In this document: positions 26,271 through 36,104 of the stretch, one piece after another
Layout: each line of letters begins with the position of its first letter
Position numbering within the stretch: position 1 is the stretch's first letter
NCBI GenBank assembly: GCA_028282025.1
Contig: JANQIT010000200.1
Coordinates: 18,497-82,496 of the forward strand
Source: Hwanghaeella sp.
GTDB lineage: Bacteria; Pseudomonadota; Alphaproteobacteria; UBA8366; Aestuariispiraceae
Length of the DNA stretch: 64,000 nt
Direction: 5' to 3'
Translations under genes and position numbers: made by a program
Notes under the pieces: model-generated
What the model was told of the DNA's origin: nothing
Databases searched by the model: none
The model's input: only the letters and a program-made list of their open reading frames with translations

Positions 26271-26765
26271 TTACGAACTCTCCCGGCGGGTGAAAACGAT
26301 CTCTCTCACATCGCCCGTCACTTTGTCGTAGAACATCACCGCATCGAAATCGTCCACCGCCGAAAAGACTATCTCGTCCTTGGCCAGCCCGACAAAAAAC
26401 AGAATGACATCTATAAGGGCGCCCAGCCAGGCGCGTTTACTTTGACCGTCTTCGTCCAATGCAGCGGCCTTGACCGCGCCGCCTTTGTCGCGAATCCGGG
26501 ATAACCATTTATCCAGGTCGTCGGGGATGGCATTCAGATTGACCCCTTCGGGCGTCATCAGGACAAATCTGCTGTCCGCGTTTCTCAATGCCTGGGAGAG
26601 ACGTAGATCGAAGGTCAGACTATCGGAATAGACAAGAAGTTCCGGCTTGGAGGAGTGTGGTTCGACCGGCTCTGCCTGGATCGACGCAACATCCGCTGGC
26701 GGCGCTTTCGTCCCGGTGTTTCCGGGGCCGCTACCGCTTTCCGTCACGCAACCTGCGAAGAACAC
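26271..26765 (-). CDS. Lipoprotein, paralogue of 29001-29615
   Basis: FFAGC lipobox; LNAIPDDLDKWLSRIRDKGGAVKAA...LGALIDV resembles LNDVPDRLDKWFARIKNTGGYVQAR...VGALIDL. Confidence 0.65.
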   Translation of the reverse strand: MFFAGCVTESGSGPGNTGTKAPPADVASIQAEPVEPHSSKPELLVYSDSLTFDLRLSQALRNADSRFVLMTPEGVNLNAIPDDLDKWLSRIRDKGGAVKAAALDEDGQSKRAWLGALIDVILFFVGLAKDEIVFSAVDDFDAVMFYDKVTGDVREIVFTRRESS

Positions 26766-26803
26766 AACAGCTGACAGCGCGGCGATTTCCCGGAGTAGCG
26801 GAA

Positions 26804-27400
26804 TCAGTTCTCTCCAAGGTTGGTGACCTGGACCCGGCGGTTTAGCGCCGCATCGGGCCGCTCGGGATCGAGCAACCGGCTTTCGCCGAACCCTTTGGTC
26901 AGAAGACGTTCCCCACCGATCTTGTGCCGATCCGTCAGAAAATCCTTCACCGCCCGCGCACGAAGGTCCGAGAGCATCAGGTTATATTCTTCCCCTCCCG
27001 TCGCATCCGTATGCCCTGCAATAAGAAAACGGTAGTCCTGCAGATCGCGCGATTTCAGCGCCTCCCCCAGAACATCCAATGCAGCTTGCCCCTTCGCTGT
27101 CAGGGTGTGTGAGTTGAGGTCGAACTCAATACTTAAATCGATGCTGGGAGGCTTCGCGTCTTCGCCTCCACCGTCCGGCGGCGGCGTAGATGAGGGCATT
27201 TCGACGCTAACGCCGCGCCCCGGCAAACCTCTCGTTCGGACTCCGGGTGGCGGAGATATGGGTTTGAGGGAACGAATGACTTCCTCTACCCGAAGTCCCT
27301 CCTCGGTGGCTTGTGCGGCTGCTGCGTCGGCAAGGGAAATGGACGCGGGCACAAGTGCGGCACAACAGAGAATTCTAAAGACATATCCGTTCACGTTCAT
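26804..27400 (-). CDS. OmpA-family C-terminal domain protein
   Basis: Signal peptide; IEFDLNSHTLTAKGQAALDVLGEAL...FLIAGHTDATGGEEYNLMLSDLRARAVKDFL...GFGESRLL..NRRVQV. Confidence 0.9.
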   Translation of the reverse strand: MNVNGYVFRILCCAALVPASISLADAAAAQATEEGLRVEEVIRSLKPISPPPGVRTRGLPGRGVSVEMPSSTPPPDGGGEDAKPPSIDLSIEFDLNSHTLTAKGQAALDVLGEALKSRDLQDYRFLIAGHTDATGGEEYNLMLSDLRARAVKDFLTDRHKIGGERLLTKGFGESRLLDPERPDAALNRRVQVTNLGEN

Positions 27401-27409
27401 ACCGATGCC

Positions 27410-29032
27410 TCACTCCTGGTTCTGTCGCGCGGAGGTTTCGATATAGGCGGTGCGGGCGGCGAAATGGCCGGTGATCTTCTTGCTGCCAATATCCAGCATC
27501 CGTTGCCGGAACCGTGTCAGATAGGTGCGCTCTTCTTCCAGGATATCATATCCACGCTCGAATAGGGGAACATGCGAGGCGACGGCGACAATCATCTCCC
27601 GCCCATAGGGGGGACCGATACGGAAGCGGGGTTGCGCCGGGTCCAACCCGAATGTCACATTAGTATTCGCTTCGTAGCGCTTACCACGCCCTTGCCAGCC
27701 GACCAAATGCACCGCATCGCCCCCGGACTGCAGATAGGTTACGTACAAATAGGATGGAAAATCGGGCGTTCTGATCCGGATCCCCATCAATTCACCATCC
27801 GTCAACGCATCCGTCTGACCGCCCTCTTCGTTCACGGCTTCAACCTTTAACCCTTGCGGTCGGGAAAATGTCCGCGCAAAGGTCGTCAGCGCTTCGCATT
27901 GCGGCCATGGGCGGATTTTCACCGAAACGGTCGCGTCGCCGGTTTCGGTATGGCCCGCCAACAAGTCGGTAAGGGCGAACAGATCCTGCTCAGTCGAGAC
28001 ATACCCGCCCAGCGACGTAAGCTTGCCGGCTTCAATCGACATCGACAGGTTGGCGCACTCCAACGCATTCGCGAAATTCGCCAGGGCCAATTTCCAGTTC
28101 CCCGCCCCCAAAGGCGCCGGCACGGCTGTTTGAACCGGCATCGCGGTCTGTTCCAGCTTCTTCGCGTTCTCCGACACCGCCAGTCGCGCCGCGATCAAAC
28201 TGTCCAGAGAATAGTCGCCTACCGCTGCGACAAAGGCCGAGTCAAGATCCGCTGCGAGGGATCGGTAGGAAACCCAGCCATACCCATTGTCGCCCCAATC
28301 CGCGCCCCAACTGTTGAAGGCGCGGAAGGCCGCCTTCCGCTCATCATATCCAACAAGAACCACCGCATGGGTAAGGGCGCGCTCGCCGCTCACCACATCT
28401 TCATACACTGCGTCAGCCGGCAGGTTTTCGAAGCTTTTCGCAGCGCCCATACCGATCACGACCGGACTGCCTTGCGCCAGCTCTCCCTTGATGTCGTCCA
28501 GCCGCAGATGGTTGATCCTGCGCCAATCGTCGATCCTGAACTGCCCCGCAACGGTCTGAACGGCTTGCGACGGCCGTTCCGTGCAGGATGCCTCACGGTA
28601 GGGAAAATCATCGATCGGCACCGTCCCTCTTTTCTGCAGGAACTTCAGTGCGTCCGAAATGCGAAGCGGCTCCGTGCAATCCTGCGGGTTTGTCTTCAAC
28701 TGGTTGTAGACAAAAGACGGGCTTAGGGCGGTGGAGTGAACCTTCTGAGAGACCACGTTGGCATAGAAGCTGCGCAGGCCGTAGGCTGTGGCCCACGCGG
28801 TACAGGATCCCTGACTTCCCTGATTACCGGCTTGTGGAAAAAAATCGGAAAGATCGGCGCGCGCCGGTAGATAGTCGCGGTACTTCGGCATGTCGCGGAA
28901 GACCTCGAACGGAACCGGTTCTTCCTGCAACAGTCCGGTACCGCGCTGCGTCATGCCGTCGGTTGGAAATGACAGCACGGCACAGAAGCAGATCCACGCT
29001 CTAGCGCCGATAGAAAACAACCTGGTCCGCAT
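27410..29032 (-). CDS. Secreted papain-like (C1) peptidase with C-terminal DUF4384-like region
   Basis: NQGSQGSCTAWATAYGLRSFYA (Cys), LTHAVVLVGYD (His), AFNSWGADWGDNGYGWVSY (Asn); C-terminal LMGIRIRTPDFPSYLYVTYLQSGGDAVHL. Confidence 0.85.
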   Translation of the reverse strand: MRTRLFSIGARAWICFCAVLSFPTDGMTQRGTGLLQEEPVPFEVFRDMPKYRDYLPARADLSDFFPQAGNQGSQGSCTAWATAYGLRSFYANVVSQKVHSTALSPSFVYNQLKTNPQDCTEPLRISDALKFLQKRGTVPIDDFPYREASCTERPSQAVQTVAGQFRIDDWRRINHLRLDDIKGELAQGSPVVIGMGAAKSFENLPADAVYEDVVSGERALTHAVVLVGYDERKAAFRAFNSWGADWGDNGYGWVSYRSLAADLDSAFVAAVGDYSLDSLIAARLAVSENAKKLEQTAMPVQTAVPAPLGAGNWKLALANFANALECANLSMSIEAGKLTSLGGYVSTEQDLFALTDLLAGHTETGDATVSVKIRPWPQCEALTTFARTFSRPQGLKVEAVNEEGGQTDALTDGELMGIRIRTPDFPSYLYVTYLQSGGDAVHLVGWQGRGKRYEANTNVTFGLDPAQPRFRIGPPYGREMIVAVASHVPLFERGYDILEEERTYLTRFRQRMLDIGSKKITGHFAARTAYIETSARQNQE

Positions 29033-29615
29033 CGCCGCTCTGTTTGTCGTATTCGATCAACACGTTATAGCGCCTGGCAGGCTCCAGAAGTTCTTCAGCT
29101 TCCTGCGCCTCATAAGCCGCGACAGCCAAATCGATCAGCGCCCCCACGACCCCTCTGGTCAATTGCGCATCCTCTCGCGCCGCCTCCCGCGCCTGCACAT
29201 ATCCGCCGGTATTCTTGATTCTCGCAAACCACTTATCCAGCCGGTCCGGCACGTCATTCAAACTGAAGGCTGCCGGAACATCGACCACGATCCGCTCTTC
29301 ATCTTCAGACATTTCGCGGAACAGATCTTCGTCGAAACCTGAAAAATCAAGGAACACAAGTTCGGCTCCACCACGCGCCTCGACAGGTAGCGGTTCCTGG
29401 GGTGGGTCCGCCTTGCTTTCCGCCTGCTGTTGGATCGCAGGTTCATCGACCGGGGTACTTGCTTGTTGTACTTTCTTCACCGGCTCAGCAGGGCCACTCA
29501 TCGGTTCGGTCGCAACAGTCTTCGTCTGCGGTGGGCTACCGCTGGGTTGGCCCGCCGTCTGGCATCCTACGGCAAAGGCCATAAGCAAACCGACCGCGAT
29601 CATGCGTCCCAGCAT
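29001..29615 (-). CDS. Lipoprotein, paralogue of 26271-26765
   Basis: MLGRMIAVGLLMAFAVGCQTAGQ lipobox; shared central/C-terminal motif with 26271-26765. Confidence 0.7.
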   Translation of the reverse strand: MLGRMIAVGLLMAFAVGCQTAGQPSGSPPQTKTVATEPMSGPAEPVKKVQQASTPVDEPAIQQQAESKADPPQEPLPVEARGGAELVFLDFSGFDEDLFREMSEDEERIVVDVPAAFSLNDVPDRLDKWFARIKNTGGYVQAREAAREDAQLTRGVVGALIDLAVAAYEAQEAEELLEPARRYNVLIEYDKQSGDADQVVFYRR

Positions 29616-29928
29616 TCTACCGATCCTTTCCGATGATAGCGTCTGTCTCGACATATTTGACACTACCTGGACAGGACTGTGCCAAGAGTTCATCCACCTG
29701 TCCAGGTCGCGCAATTTGGGAAGGGATCCACGACCGCAGCCCAAACATCCCGTCGGTCCTGTTGAACGCAAAGCCGGACCTACGCCGACGACTACCGGTC
29801 GCCCTTTCCCCATTCTAGACGGAGATTCCGGAACATGTGCGATCTGTCCGTGGATGGCGAAATCTCGGTCGTTGCCGCCATGAGCGGTCGGGGTAGCGCC
29901 AAGCATTTCCCTGCTATAGGCTTCCGGC

Positions 29929-30309
29929 ATGTTCGAAACGTTCGCAGACCGCGTCAACGCAACGCAGACCGTGCTCCGCCTGGGCGAAACCTTCAGCGAA
30001 CGGTTTCTGATCGGCTATGGAGAGGAAGAAATCCATGTAAATGTGGATCGCGGCCGGATCATCGCCATGGAAAACGGGTCCTTTCTCATGCGGCCTTGGC
30101 GGTTCGCCATTCGGGCGGAGAAACCGGTCTGGGCCAAGTTCGCCGAACCTTTTCCGCCGCCGGGTTTTCACGATATCCTGGCCTTTCCCCGCTATGGTCA
30201 CGGCAGTGTGGAAGGGGATGTTACCTATCTTCTCACCCACTTCCGGTATGTTAAGGCGGCGCTGTCCCTCCTTCGATACCCGCATGAAGGCCGGCACTAC
30301 AATGATTGA
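29929..30309 (+). CDS. SCP-2-like small protein
   Basis: 126 aa, overlaps the start of the hydrolase by 8 bp. Confidence 0.5.
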   Translation: MFETFADRVNATQTVLRLGETFSERFLIGYGEEEIHVNVDRGRIIAMENGSFLMRPWRFAIRAEKPVWAKFAEPFPPPGFHDILAFPRYGHGSVEGDVTYLLTHFRYVKAALSLLRYPHEGRHYND

Positions 30310-31150
30310 TTTGGAACCAATCATCGGTCGTTACATGACGGTAGGAATAGAGGGTCGCGAATGCAGGCTTTACTTTGAGGAATCCGGGTCGGGCATCCCC
30401 CTTGTATGCCTGCATACTGCGGGCGCTCATTCCAGCCAATACCGGCACCTCATGTGCGATCCGACCGTGACGGATCGGTTCCGCGTCCTGGCCTTCGATC
30501 TGCCTTGGCATGGCAAATCTAATCCGCCCATCGGCTGGGAAGATGAAGACTATGCTTTGACAAGCGATTTCTACGTGGCCGCGATCATGGCCTTCATTGA
30601 CGCGCTGAACCTGGAGAACCCGGTTGTCATGGGATGCTCGATGGGCGGCCGCGTTGTCATACGCATGGCATACCAACAAGCTGACCGGCTGCACGCCGTG
30701 ATCGGCCTGGAAGGGTCCGACCGACCGTCCCCATGGTACGACAATAGTTGGATCGATCATCCCGACTTTAAAAATGGGGACTTTTGCGCAGCCCTGGTTT
30801 CAGGGCTGATTGCTCCGCAGAGCCCCACCCCCAGCCGATGGGAAACGCTGTGGCACTACCATCAAAGCGGCACCGGGGTCTTCAAGGGTGACATGCACTT
30901 CTTCAGGACCGACTCGGACTACACCAAGGATGCCGAAGAGCAGGAGGCCCAACCTTGCCCTGTCTATCTGATGACGGGAGAATACGATTATTCCTGCCGG
31001 CCGGAAGATACGCTCGCCGCCGTGGAACGCATTCCCGGCGCCGAAGCCGTGATCATGAAGGGCGTCGGTCACTTTCCCATGATAGAAAATCCAGAGGTCT
31101 TCCGGAGCTATCTTCTGCCCATACTCGCGAAAATTCACGGGGCGATTTAA
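30302..31150 (+). CDS. Alpha/beta hydrolase
   Basis: LVCLHTAGAHSSQYR, DLPWHGKS, GCSMGGRV nucleophile elbow, VGHFPMIENP. Confidence 0.9.
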   Translation: MIDLEPIIGRYMTVGIEGRECRLYFEESGSGIPLVCLHTAGAHSSQYRHLMCDPTVTDRFRVLAFDLPWHGKSNPPIGWEDEDYALTSDFYVAAIMAFIDALNLENPVVMGCSMGGRVVIRMAYQQADRLHAVIGLEGSDRPSPWYDNSWIDHPDFKNGDFCAALVSGLIAPQSPTPSRWETLWHYHQSGTGVFKGDMHFFRTDSDYTKDAEEQEAQPCPVYLMTGEYDYSCRPEDTLAAVERIPGAEAVIMKGVGHFPMIENPEVFRSYLLPILAKIHGAI

Positions 31151-31196
31151 GGTCCCCGCCCGTTATGAAACAACAGACGCTTCACCCCTTCGCCGT

Positions 31197-33350
31197 CTAG
31201 GCCGACTGCTCCAACGGCTCCCCTTCATCCTCCCGGATTTTTTGGATGAAATTCTCAGTTTCCTTCATAAGAACATTGCTGTTCCGGGAAAGCTCCTCCG
31301 TGGCGCTTTGCAGTTCTTCTGTCGCGCCGCCGGTAGATGTTGCATCCTGCGCCACCGTCTCAATCTCTGCGATGACCCGGTCCAGCTTTTCTTTGGCCGC
31401 CTGAGCGGCACGCGCCACTTCGCCGGTCGTTGCGGCCTGCTCCTCAACGGCCCCGGCGATGGATGTCATCGTAGCGTTCGTCTGATCCACCGCTTGCGTA
31501 ATTGAGTTCACGGCTTTGGTCGACGCTTCAATTTCCGACAGCATGCCGGCAACCTGCCCGCCGATCTCGGCGGTCGCGTTATGGGTTTGGTTGGCCAAGG
31601 ACTTGACCTCGTTTGCAACCACCGCAAAGCCTTTCCCCGCCTCTCCCGCGCGCGCCGCCTCAATGGTCGCGTTCAGGGCCAGCAGGTTGGTTTGTTCCGC
31701 AATATCGGCGATCAGGTCGACAATCTGGCTGATCTTGGCGCTGGCTTCGTTCAGGGAAGCGACGTTCTTACCCGCGTCGGCGGCCAGACGGGCAGCCTCA
31801 TTCGTCAGTTTGGACGTACCCCCGACCTTGGACGCCACTTCTTCCACGGCATTGTTCACTTCGGTAACGCTGTCGGTAACCGACGCGATGTCCTGGCCGG
31901 CATCGACAGCGGCGTCGCGGACCGTGGCGGTTTTACCCGCCGTGCGGTTCGCGATGTCACTGACTTCGTTGGTCGTCGCGGATAGCTCCGTCGAGGATGA
32001 AGACAGCGTTTCGATCACCCCAGCCACCGTGCCTTCAAACCCGTCAGCCAGCCCCAACAGCACGTCACGTTGCTTCTGATGGGTATCGATGCGGAACTGC
32101 TCCTGTTCGGCCCGATATCGCTCCGCTTCCCTTGTTTCCTGCTTGAACTTGTACATCGCTTTGCACAACTCTCCGACTTCCGCCGGGCTTTCAATATCGG
32201 GAACCCAGGAGTCAAGTTTGCCGGCCGCCAGTTCGGTTTGAATTTTAGTGACTTGTTCAATCGGACGGGCCAACCGTCGCCCAAAGTACCATCCCGCAGC
32301 GCTTACAAGCACCCCGATGATCAGGGCTTCAAACGCCAAATACAGAACCAGTTCCGAAACCGGTTCAAAGATCTCGCCCTCCTGCTCAATTGCGGTAAAA
32401 GCATACCGGGCTCCAAGGAACTCGATGGGGGAATAGTGCGCCAGATAGGAACCGCCCTCCAGTTCCACGGTGGCAAACCCGCTTTCCCCTCGTAAGGCCG
32501 CTTTGGTGGCGTCGTTTTCGAATTGACGGGTCAGGATCGCATCCGAATTCAATGCTGTGTCATTTCGCGCACGAAAATCCTGACCGACAACCACGGTCTC
32601 GCCAGTAGCCCCAAGCCCGATTTGACTGGACAGAATCGCGTTGAGACGGTCCACAGGCATCTGGAACACCAAGACGCCTTCCGTGTTTCTATCAACCACA
32701 ATGGGGGCGGAAATGAAGCTTGCCGGGGCGTCGTAGCTGGGCCCATAGGGCCGGAAATCGAAGTAGCTATGGTCGCTTGGGTCGGATTTCCCAACTGCTG
32801 CGCGAAAGGCATTCGCTAGATCCGTATCCTTCCACTGCCCAGTGTTCATGTTGGTGGCGTAATCCAACTCCTTAAACACGGAATAGATCAGGTCGCCGCC
32901 CTTATTGAAGATGAAAACATCGTAGTACCCGCGTCCTTGCTGGAGCTCGCGGTAGTCGGGATGATAACGGGCATGCGCTTCGGAATAGGCGGACCCGTCG
33001 GGTGCGGCGTCCAACTTTTCCTTTTCGCCGGTTGGATTGGGATTCTCGGTAATATAAAGGCGTTGCAGGGTCTCCAACTGGTTCCCGCCCAACGCATCCC
33101 AACTCTCGGAAAACTCCTTCAACGCCGCCTTCGTCGTCAACGACGTCGCGTAGAGCGTTAGGTCGGTTCGGATAGAGTCAAGATAGTCCGCAAACTGCTC
33201 TCGCCGGATATCGTCGACGGCCTTCAGTTTGGCCTCCGCCTGACTTTGGAGAGTCCTTTTCGCGTCGTAGGCGGAAATCGCGCCTTCGATCAACAACGCA
33301 GTCAACACCGGAATGACGGCAATCAGCAAAATCTGTTTGGATAGACGCAT
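31197..33350 (-). CDS. Methyl-accepting chemotaxis protein
   Basis: Two TM segments, HAMP, and signalling domain ...[40 protein letters not shown]... Confidence 0.95.
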   Translation of the reverse strand: MRLSKQILLIAVIPVLTALLIEGAISAYDAKRTLQSQAEAKLKAVDDIRREQFADYLDSIRTDLTLYATSLTTKAALKEFSESWDALGGNQLETLQRLYITENPNPTGEKEKLDAAPDGSAYSEAHARYHPDYRELQQGRGYYDVFIFNKGGDLIYSVFKELDYATNMNTGQWKDTDLANAFRAAVGKSDPSDHSYFDFRPYGPSYDAPASFISAPIVVDRNTEGVLVFQMPVDRLNAILSSQIGLGATGETVVVGQDFRARNDTALNSDAILTRQFENDATKAALRGESGFATVELEGGSYLAHYSPIEFLGARYAFTAIEQEGEIFEPVSELVLYLAFEALIIGVLVSAAGWYFGRRLARPIEQVTKIQTELAAGKLDSWVPDIESPAEVGELCKAMYKFKQETREAERYRAEQEQFRIDTHQKQRDVLLGLADGFEGTVAGVIETLSSSSTELSATTNEVSDIANRTAGKTATVRDAAVDAGQDIASVTDSVTEVNNAVEEVASKVGGTSKLTNEAARLAADAGKNVASLNEASAKISQIVDLIADIAEQTNLLALNATIEAARAGEAGKGFAVVANEVKSLANQTHNATAEIGGQVAGMLSEIEASTKAVNSITQAVDQTNATMTSIAGAVEEQAATTGEVARAAQAAKEKLDRVIAEIETVAQDATSTGGATEELQSATEELSRNSNVLMKETENFIQKIREDEGEPLEQSA

Positions 33351-33588
33351 AACAACTCCCCCGACTCTCCACGACCTGACGCATGGCACCCACCGCTTAC
33401 TTTGAATAGCTGTCTTGGTTCACGCGATCTCAGGCAAAAGACCAACGGTGTACTTAACGTCTCCATACTTAACGGCTTCTTAACATCACTATTCGCCCAG
33501 GCGTTACCCACGGCTCGTTTGTGAGCTAAATCAAAGAGCTAGCCTTTACGCCCATTAAAACCGGCCCCACGCGGAAGGATGGCAACTA

Positions 33589-34578
33589 TTGCGGCAGAGT
33601 GATGGGCGCGATAGCTATGGGATCAGGTTACCCGGAAACAGGACCTGCAAAACCGTGACGAGAACCCCGCACCGCAGGGCAATCCTCCAAGGCTTACTCG
33701 GTCTGCCGACCCTGGGATTGCTGCCTATCGCCTCTGCGGCTAACGGGACGGCGTCACCCGGGCTGCGGAGGATTCCATCCTCTGACGAGCAGATTCCCGC
33801 CGTCGGCCTTGGAAGTTGGATCACCTTCAATGTCGGAAACAATCCCGTTCTGCGCCGTGAGAGTACAGCGGTCATCGCCGCTTTCCTGGAAGCGGGCGGC
33901 GGCATGATCGACTCCTCGCCGATGTACGGATCGGCCCAAGAAGTTATCGGCAATGCCCTTCGGAAAATCGGTGCAACCGAAAGGCTGTTTTCCGCCGACA
34001 AGGTCTGGACACGGGACAACGATGGCACCGGGCAGATCGAAACCACACGGCGGCATTGGGGCGTTGAGAGATTTGATCTGTTGCAGGTGCACAATCTGGT
34101 TTCCTGGCACACCCACCTACCGCGCCTTGTCGAGATGAAGGCCCGCGGGGAGCTACGTTATATTGGAGTTACAACATCGCATGGCCGCCGCCACGACGAA
34201 TTGGCGGAAATCATGGCCGAACATCCGATCGACTTCGTACAGCTGACTTACAATGTCCTGGATCGCGAAGCAGAACAGCGGCTGCTTCCTCTGGCGCGTG
34301 AACGCGGCATCGCGGTTATCGTGAACCGGCCTTTTCGCCGCGGGGCCCTCACGACCGCCCTGGAAAGGGAGCCCCTTCCCGCCTGGGCAAGCGACATTGG
34401 CGCAGAAAGCTGGGCTCAGGTTCTATTGAAGTTCATCCTCGCTCATCCAGCGGTAACCACGGCGATCCCGGCCACCACAAACGTTGAACATGTGCTAGAG
34501 AACAAGCGCGCAGCCCTGGGCCCCATTCTCGACACAGCGGCGCGGGAGCGGATTGCCGCGGCAGTCCGCGCCCTTTGA
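33589..34578 (+). CDS. Aldo/keto reductase with Tat-like signal
   Basis: PHRRAILQGLLGLPTLGLLP; IDSSPMYGSAQEVIGNAL; FDLLQVHN. Confidence 0.9.
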   Translation: MRQSDGRDSYGIRLPGNRTCKTVTRTPHRRAILQGLLGLPTLGLLPIASAANGTASPGLRRIPSSDEQIPAVGLGSWITFNVGNNPVLRRESTAVIAAFLEAGGGMIDSSPMYGSAQEVIGNALRKIGATERLFSADKVWTRDNDGTGQIETTRRHWGVERFDLLQVHNLVSWHTHLPRLVEMKARGELRYIGVTTSHGRRHDELAEIMAEHPIDFVQLTYNVLDREAEQRLLPLARERGIAVIVNRPFRRGALTTALEREPLPAWASDIGAESWAQVLLKFILAHPAVTTAIPATTNVEHVLENKRAALGPILDTAARERIAAAVRAL

Positions 34579-35267
34579 TGGCGGAATGGCTCAGCTATAG
34601 TCTTAGCGATTTCCTGCTCTTTTCGCCACGCACATACTGGCGAATGATGGCGGCGGGTAACGAGCTTCTATGGCCCTTACACGTCGCGACCGTGGCGATT
34701 GGCGCGATGCTTGTCATCCCCGCAAGGCAAGCGCATGGCCGGCTACGGGCTGCACCGTTCCTGCTGCTCACCTTGCTATGGTGTTTTGTCGGTTGGCGGT
34801 TCTTCTGGCAGGAATACGCGCCGATCAACTGGACCGCCCCCTACATCGCGGGGGCGTTTTTCGCGCAGGGCGCGGCTTTGGCTCTTTACGGTGTCGTCGC
34901 AGGTGGGTCGGATGCGCGAACTCCGGACGCGGACGGCGTCGCTGGGATTGGCTTCGCCGTGTACGGCCTGCTGCTACACCCGTTGACTCCCTTGGCCTGG
35001 GACAGGCCGTTGTCATCCACCGATGTGTTCGGTATCGCACCCGACGCCACCGCAATTGTGACCGCAGGAATTCTGCTGACGCAGCAACGGCATACCACCA
35101 TCGTAATGTTGTTACTCATACCTCTGGGGTGGTTGGCTTTTAGCGGATTGACCCATCTCGCCTTCCCGGACCCGCACGGATGGTTGCTGCTGCTTCTTGC
35201 GGGCGGAATAGCCGCCGCTGCAAGTCGCCACCTGTTCGCACGAGGCAAGCCGCTTCAGGGGTCCTGA
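34575..35267 (+). CDS. DUF6064-like membrane protein
   Basis: MAEWLSYSLSDFLLFSPRTYWRMMAAGNELLWPLHVATVAIGAML with multiple TM segments; ATGA overlap with the upstream gene. Confidence 0.75.
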   Translation: MMAEWLSYSLSDFLLFSPRTYWRMMAAGNELLWPLHVATVAIGAMLVIPARQAHGRLRAAPFLLLTLLWCFVGWRFFWQEYAPINWTAPYIAGAFFAQGAALALYGVVAGGSDARTPDADGVAGIGFAVYGLLLHPLTPLAWDRPLSSTDVFGIAPDATAIVTAGILLTQQRHTTIVMLLLIPLGWLAFSGLTHLAFPDPHGWLLLLLAGGIAAAASRHLFARGKPLQGS

Positions 35268-35515
35268 TTACGGGAAGCGGATAGTCCGGACCGGCTGCAG
35301 CCGCGTCGGGCTGCCGCAACAAGCGCTTCGGCGACCGATTGCGCGTTTTCCGAAACAGGCGCGGATAGATGGCCGGCGGTGATCAGCTCTTCCACAAGCT
35401 CAAGATCGACCTCGGCCTGCACCAGCCGAATACCTAGAATCTGGCGGGTCCGATAACGCGCCTGCCGCCGCGCGGCATTCTCCTTCTGATCCTTCAGACG
35501 GCCCCCCTCAGACAT
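35255..35515 (-). CDS. Small phage protein downstream of the terminase block
   Basis: Charged ORF starting MSEGGRLKDQKENAARRQARYRTR; same strand as terminase. Confidence 0.5.
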   Translation of the reverse strand: MSEGGRLKDQKENAARRQARYRTRQILGIRLVQAEVDLELVEELITAGHLSAPVSENAQSVAEALVAAARRGCSRSGLSASRNQDP

Positions 35516-36104
35516 CCGCACACCGCCTGTCCGGCTCCTCAGCGTCGCAGATGTCGTATAGCATACAGGCACCATCGGACAGCAACCGGTCATGAAGAGC
35601 CTTTGGCGTAACCCACAGACCGCCCATGCGCCGCTTCAGGATCGCAGCAACATGGTTTGCGCAACAATGCGCGCCCCAGAAACGCGGTTCCGAAACCGGC
35701 CGATCTTCCGTCGCCACCAGAACCCGGCCGGCGGACAAGTCTTCATCAAGCCCGCCATCCAAGACGGCGGCAACCTGGACGCCGGTCGATTGAGGGTCGA
35801 TCCTCAGCCACATTCTACGGCCATCGGGTTTCTCCCCCATCGGCGCTATCAGAACAACATGACGAAAACCATCGGGTTGCCGCTCCAAGATCCAATGCAG
35901 CAGCCGATGACGCCATGATTTTGGTTTTTCAGGGCTGTATCGGTTTTCCCAATCGTACGGATTTCGGAAGACGACCAACCACGGTTGCCGTCCGGTAGCA
36001 AGCCACAGTATGCGTATCGTGCGGGCCGCAGCCTCCACTCGGGCGGTCGCGCCCTCGGTGCCGGGCTCGGAAGACGGCTGCGATAGAACTCTCGTGGACA
36101 TCAT
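35508..36104 (-). CDS. Phage protein of unknown function, possible Cys-His domain
   Basis: RFWGAHCCANHVAAILKRRMGGLWVTPKALHDRLL; immediately downstream of TerL with overlap. Confidence 0.6.
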   Translation of the reverse strand: MMSTRVLSQPSSEPGTEGATARVEAAARTIRILWLATGRQPWLVVFRNPYDWENRYSPEKPKSWRHRLLHWILERQPDGFRHVVLIAPMGEKPDGRRMWLRIDPQSTGVQVAAVLDGGLDEDLSAGRVLVATEDRPVSEPRFWGAHCCANHVAAILKRRMGGLWVTPKALHDRLLSDGACMLYDICDAEEPDRRCADV

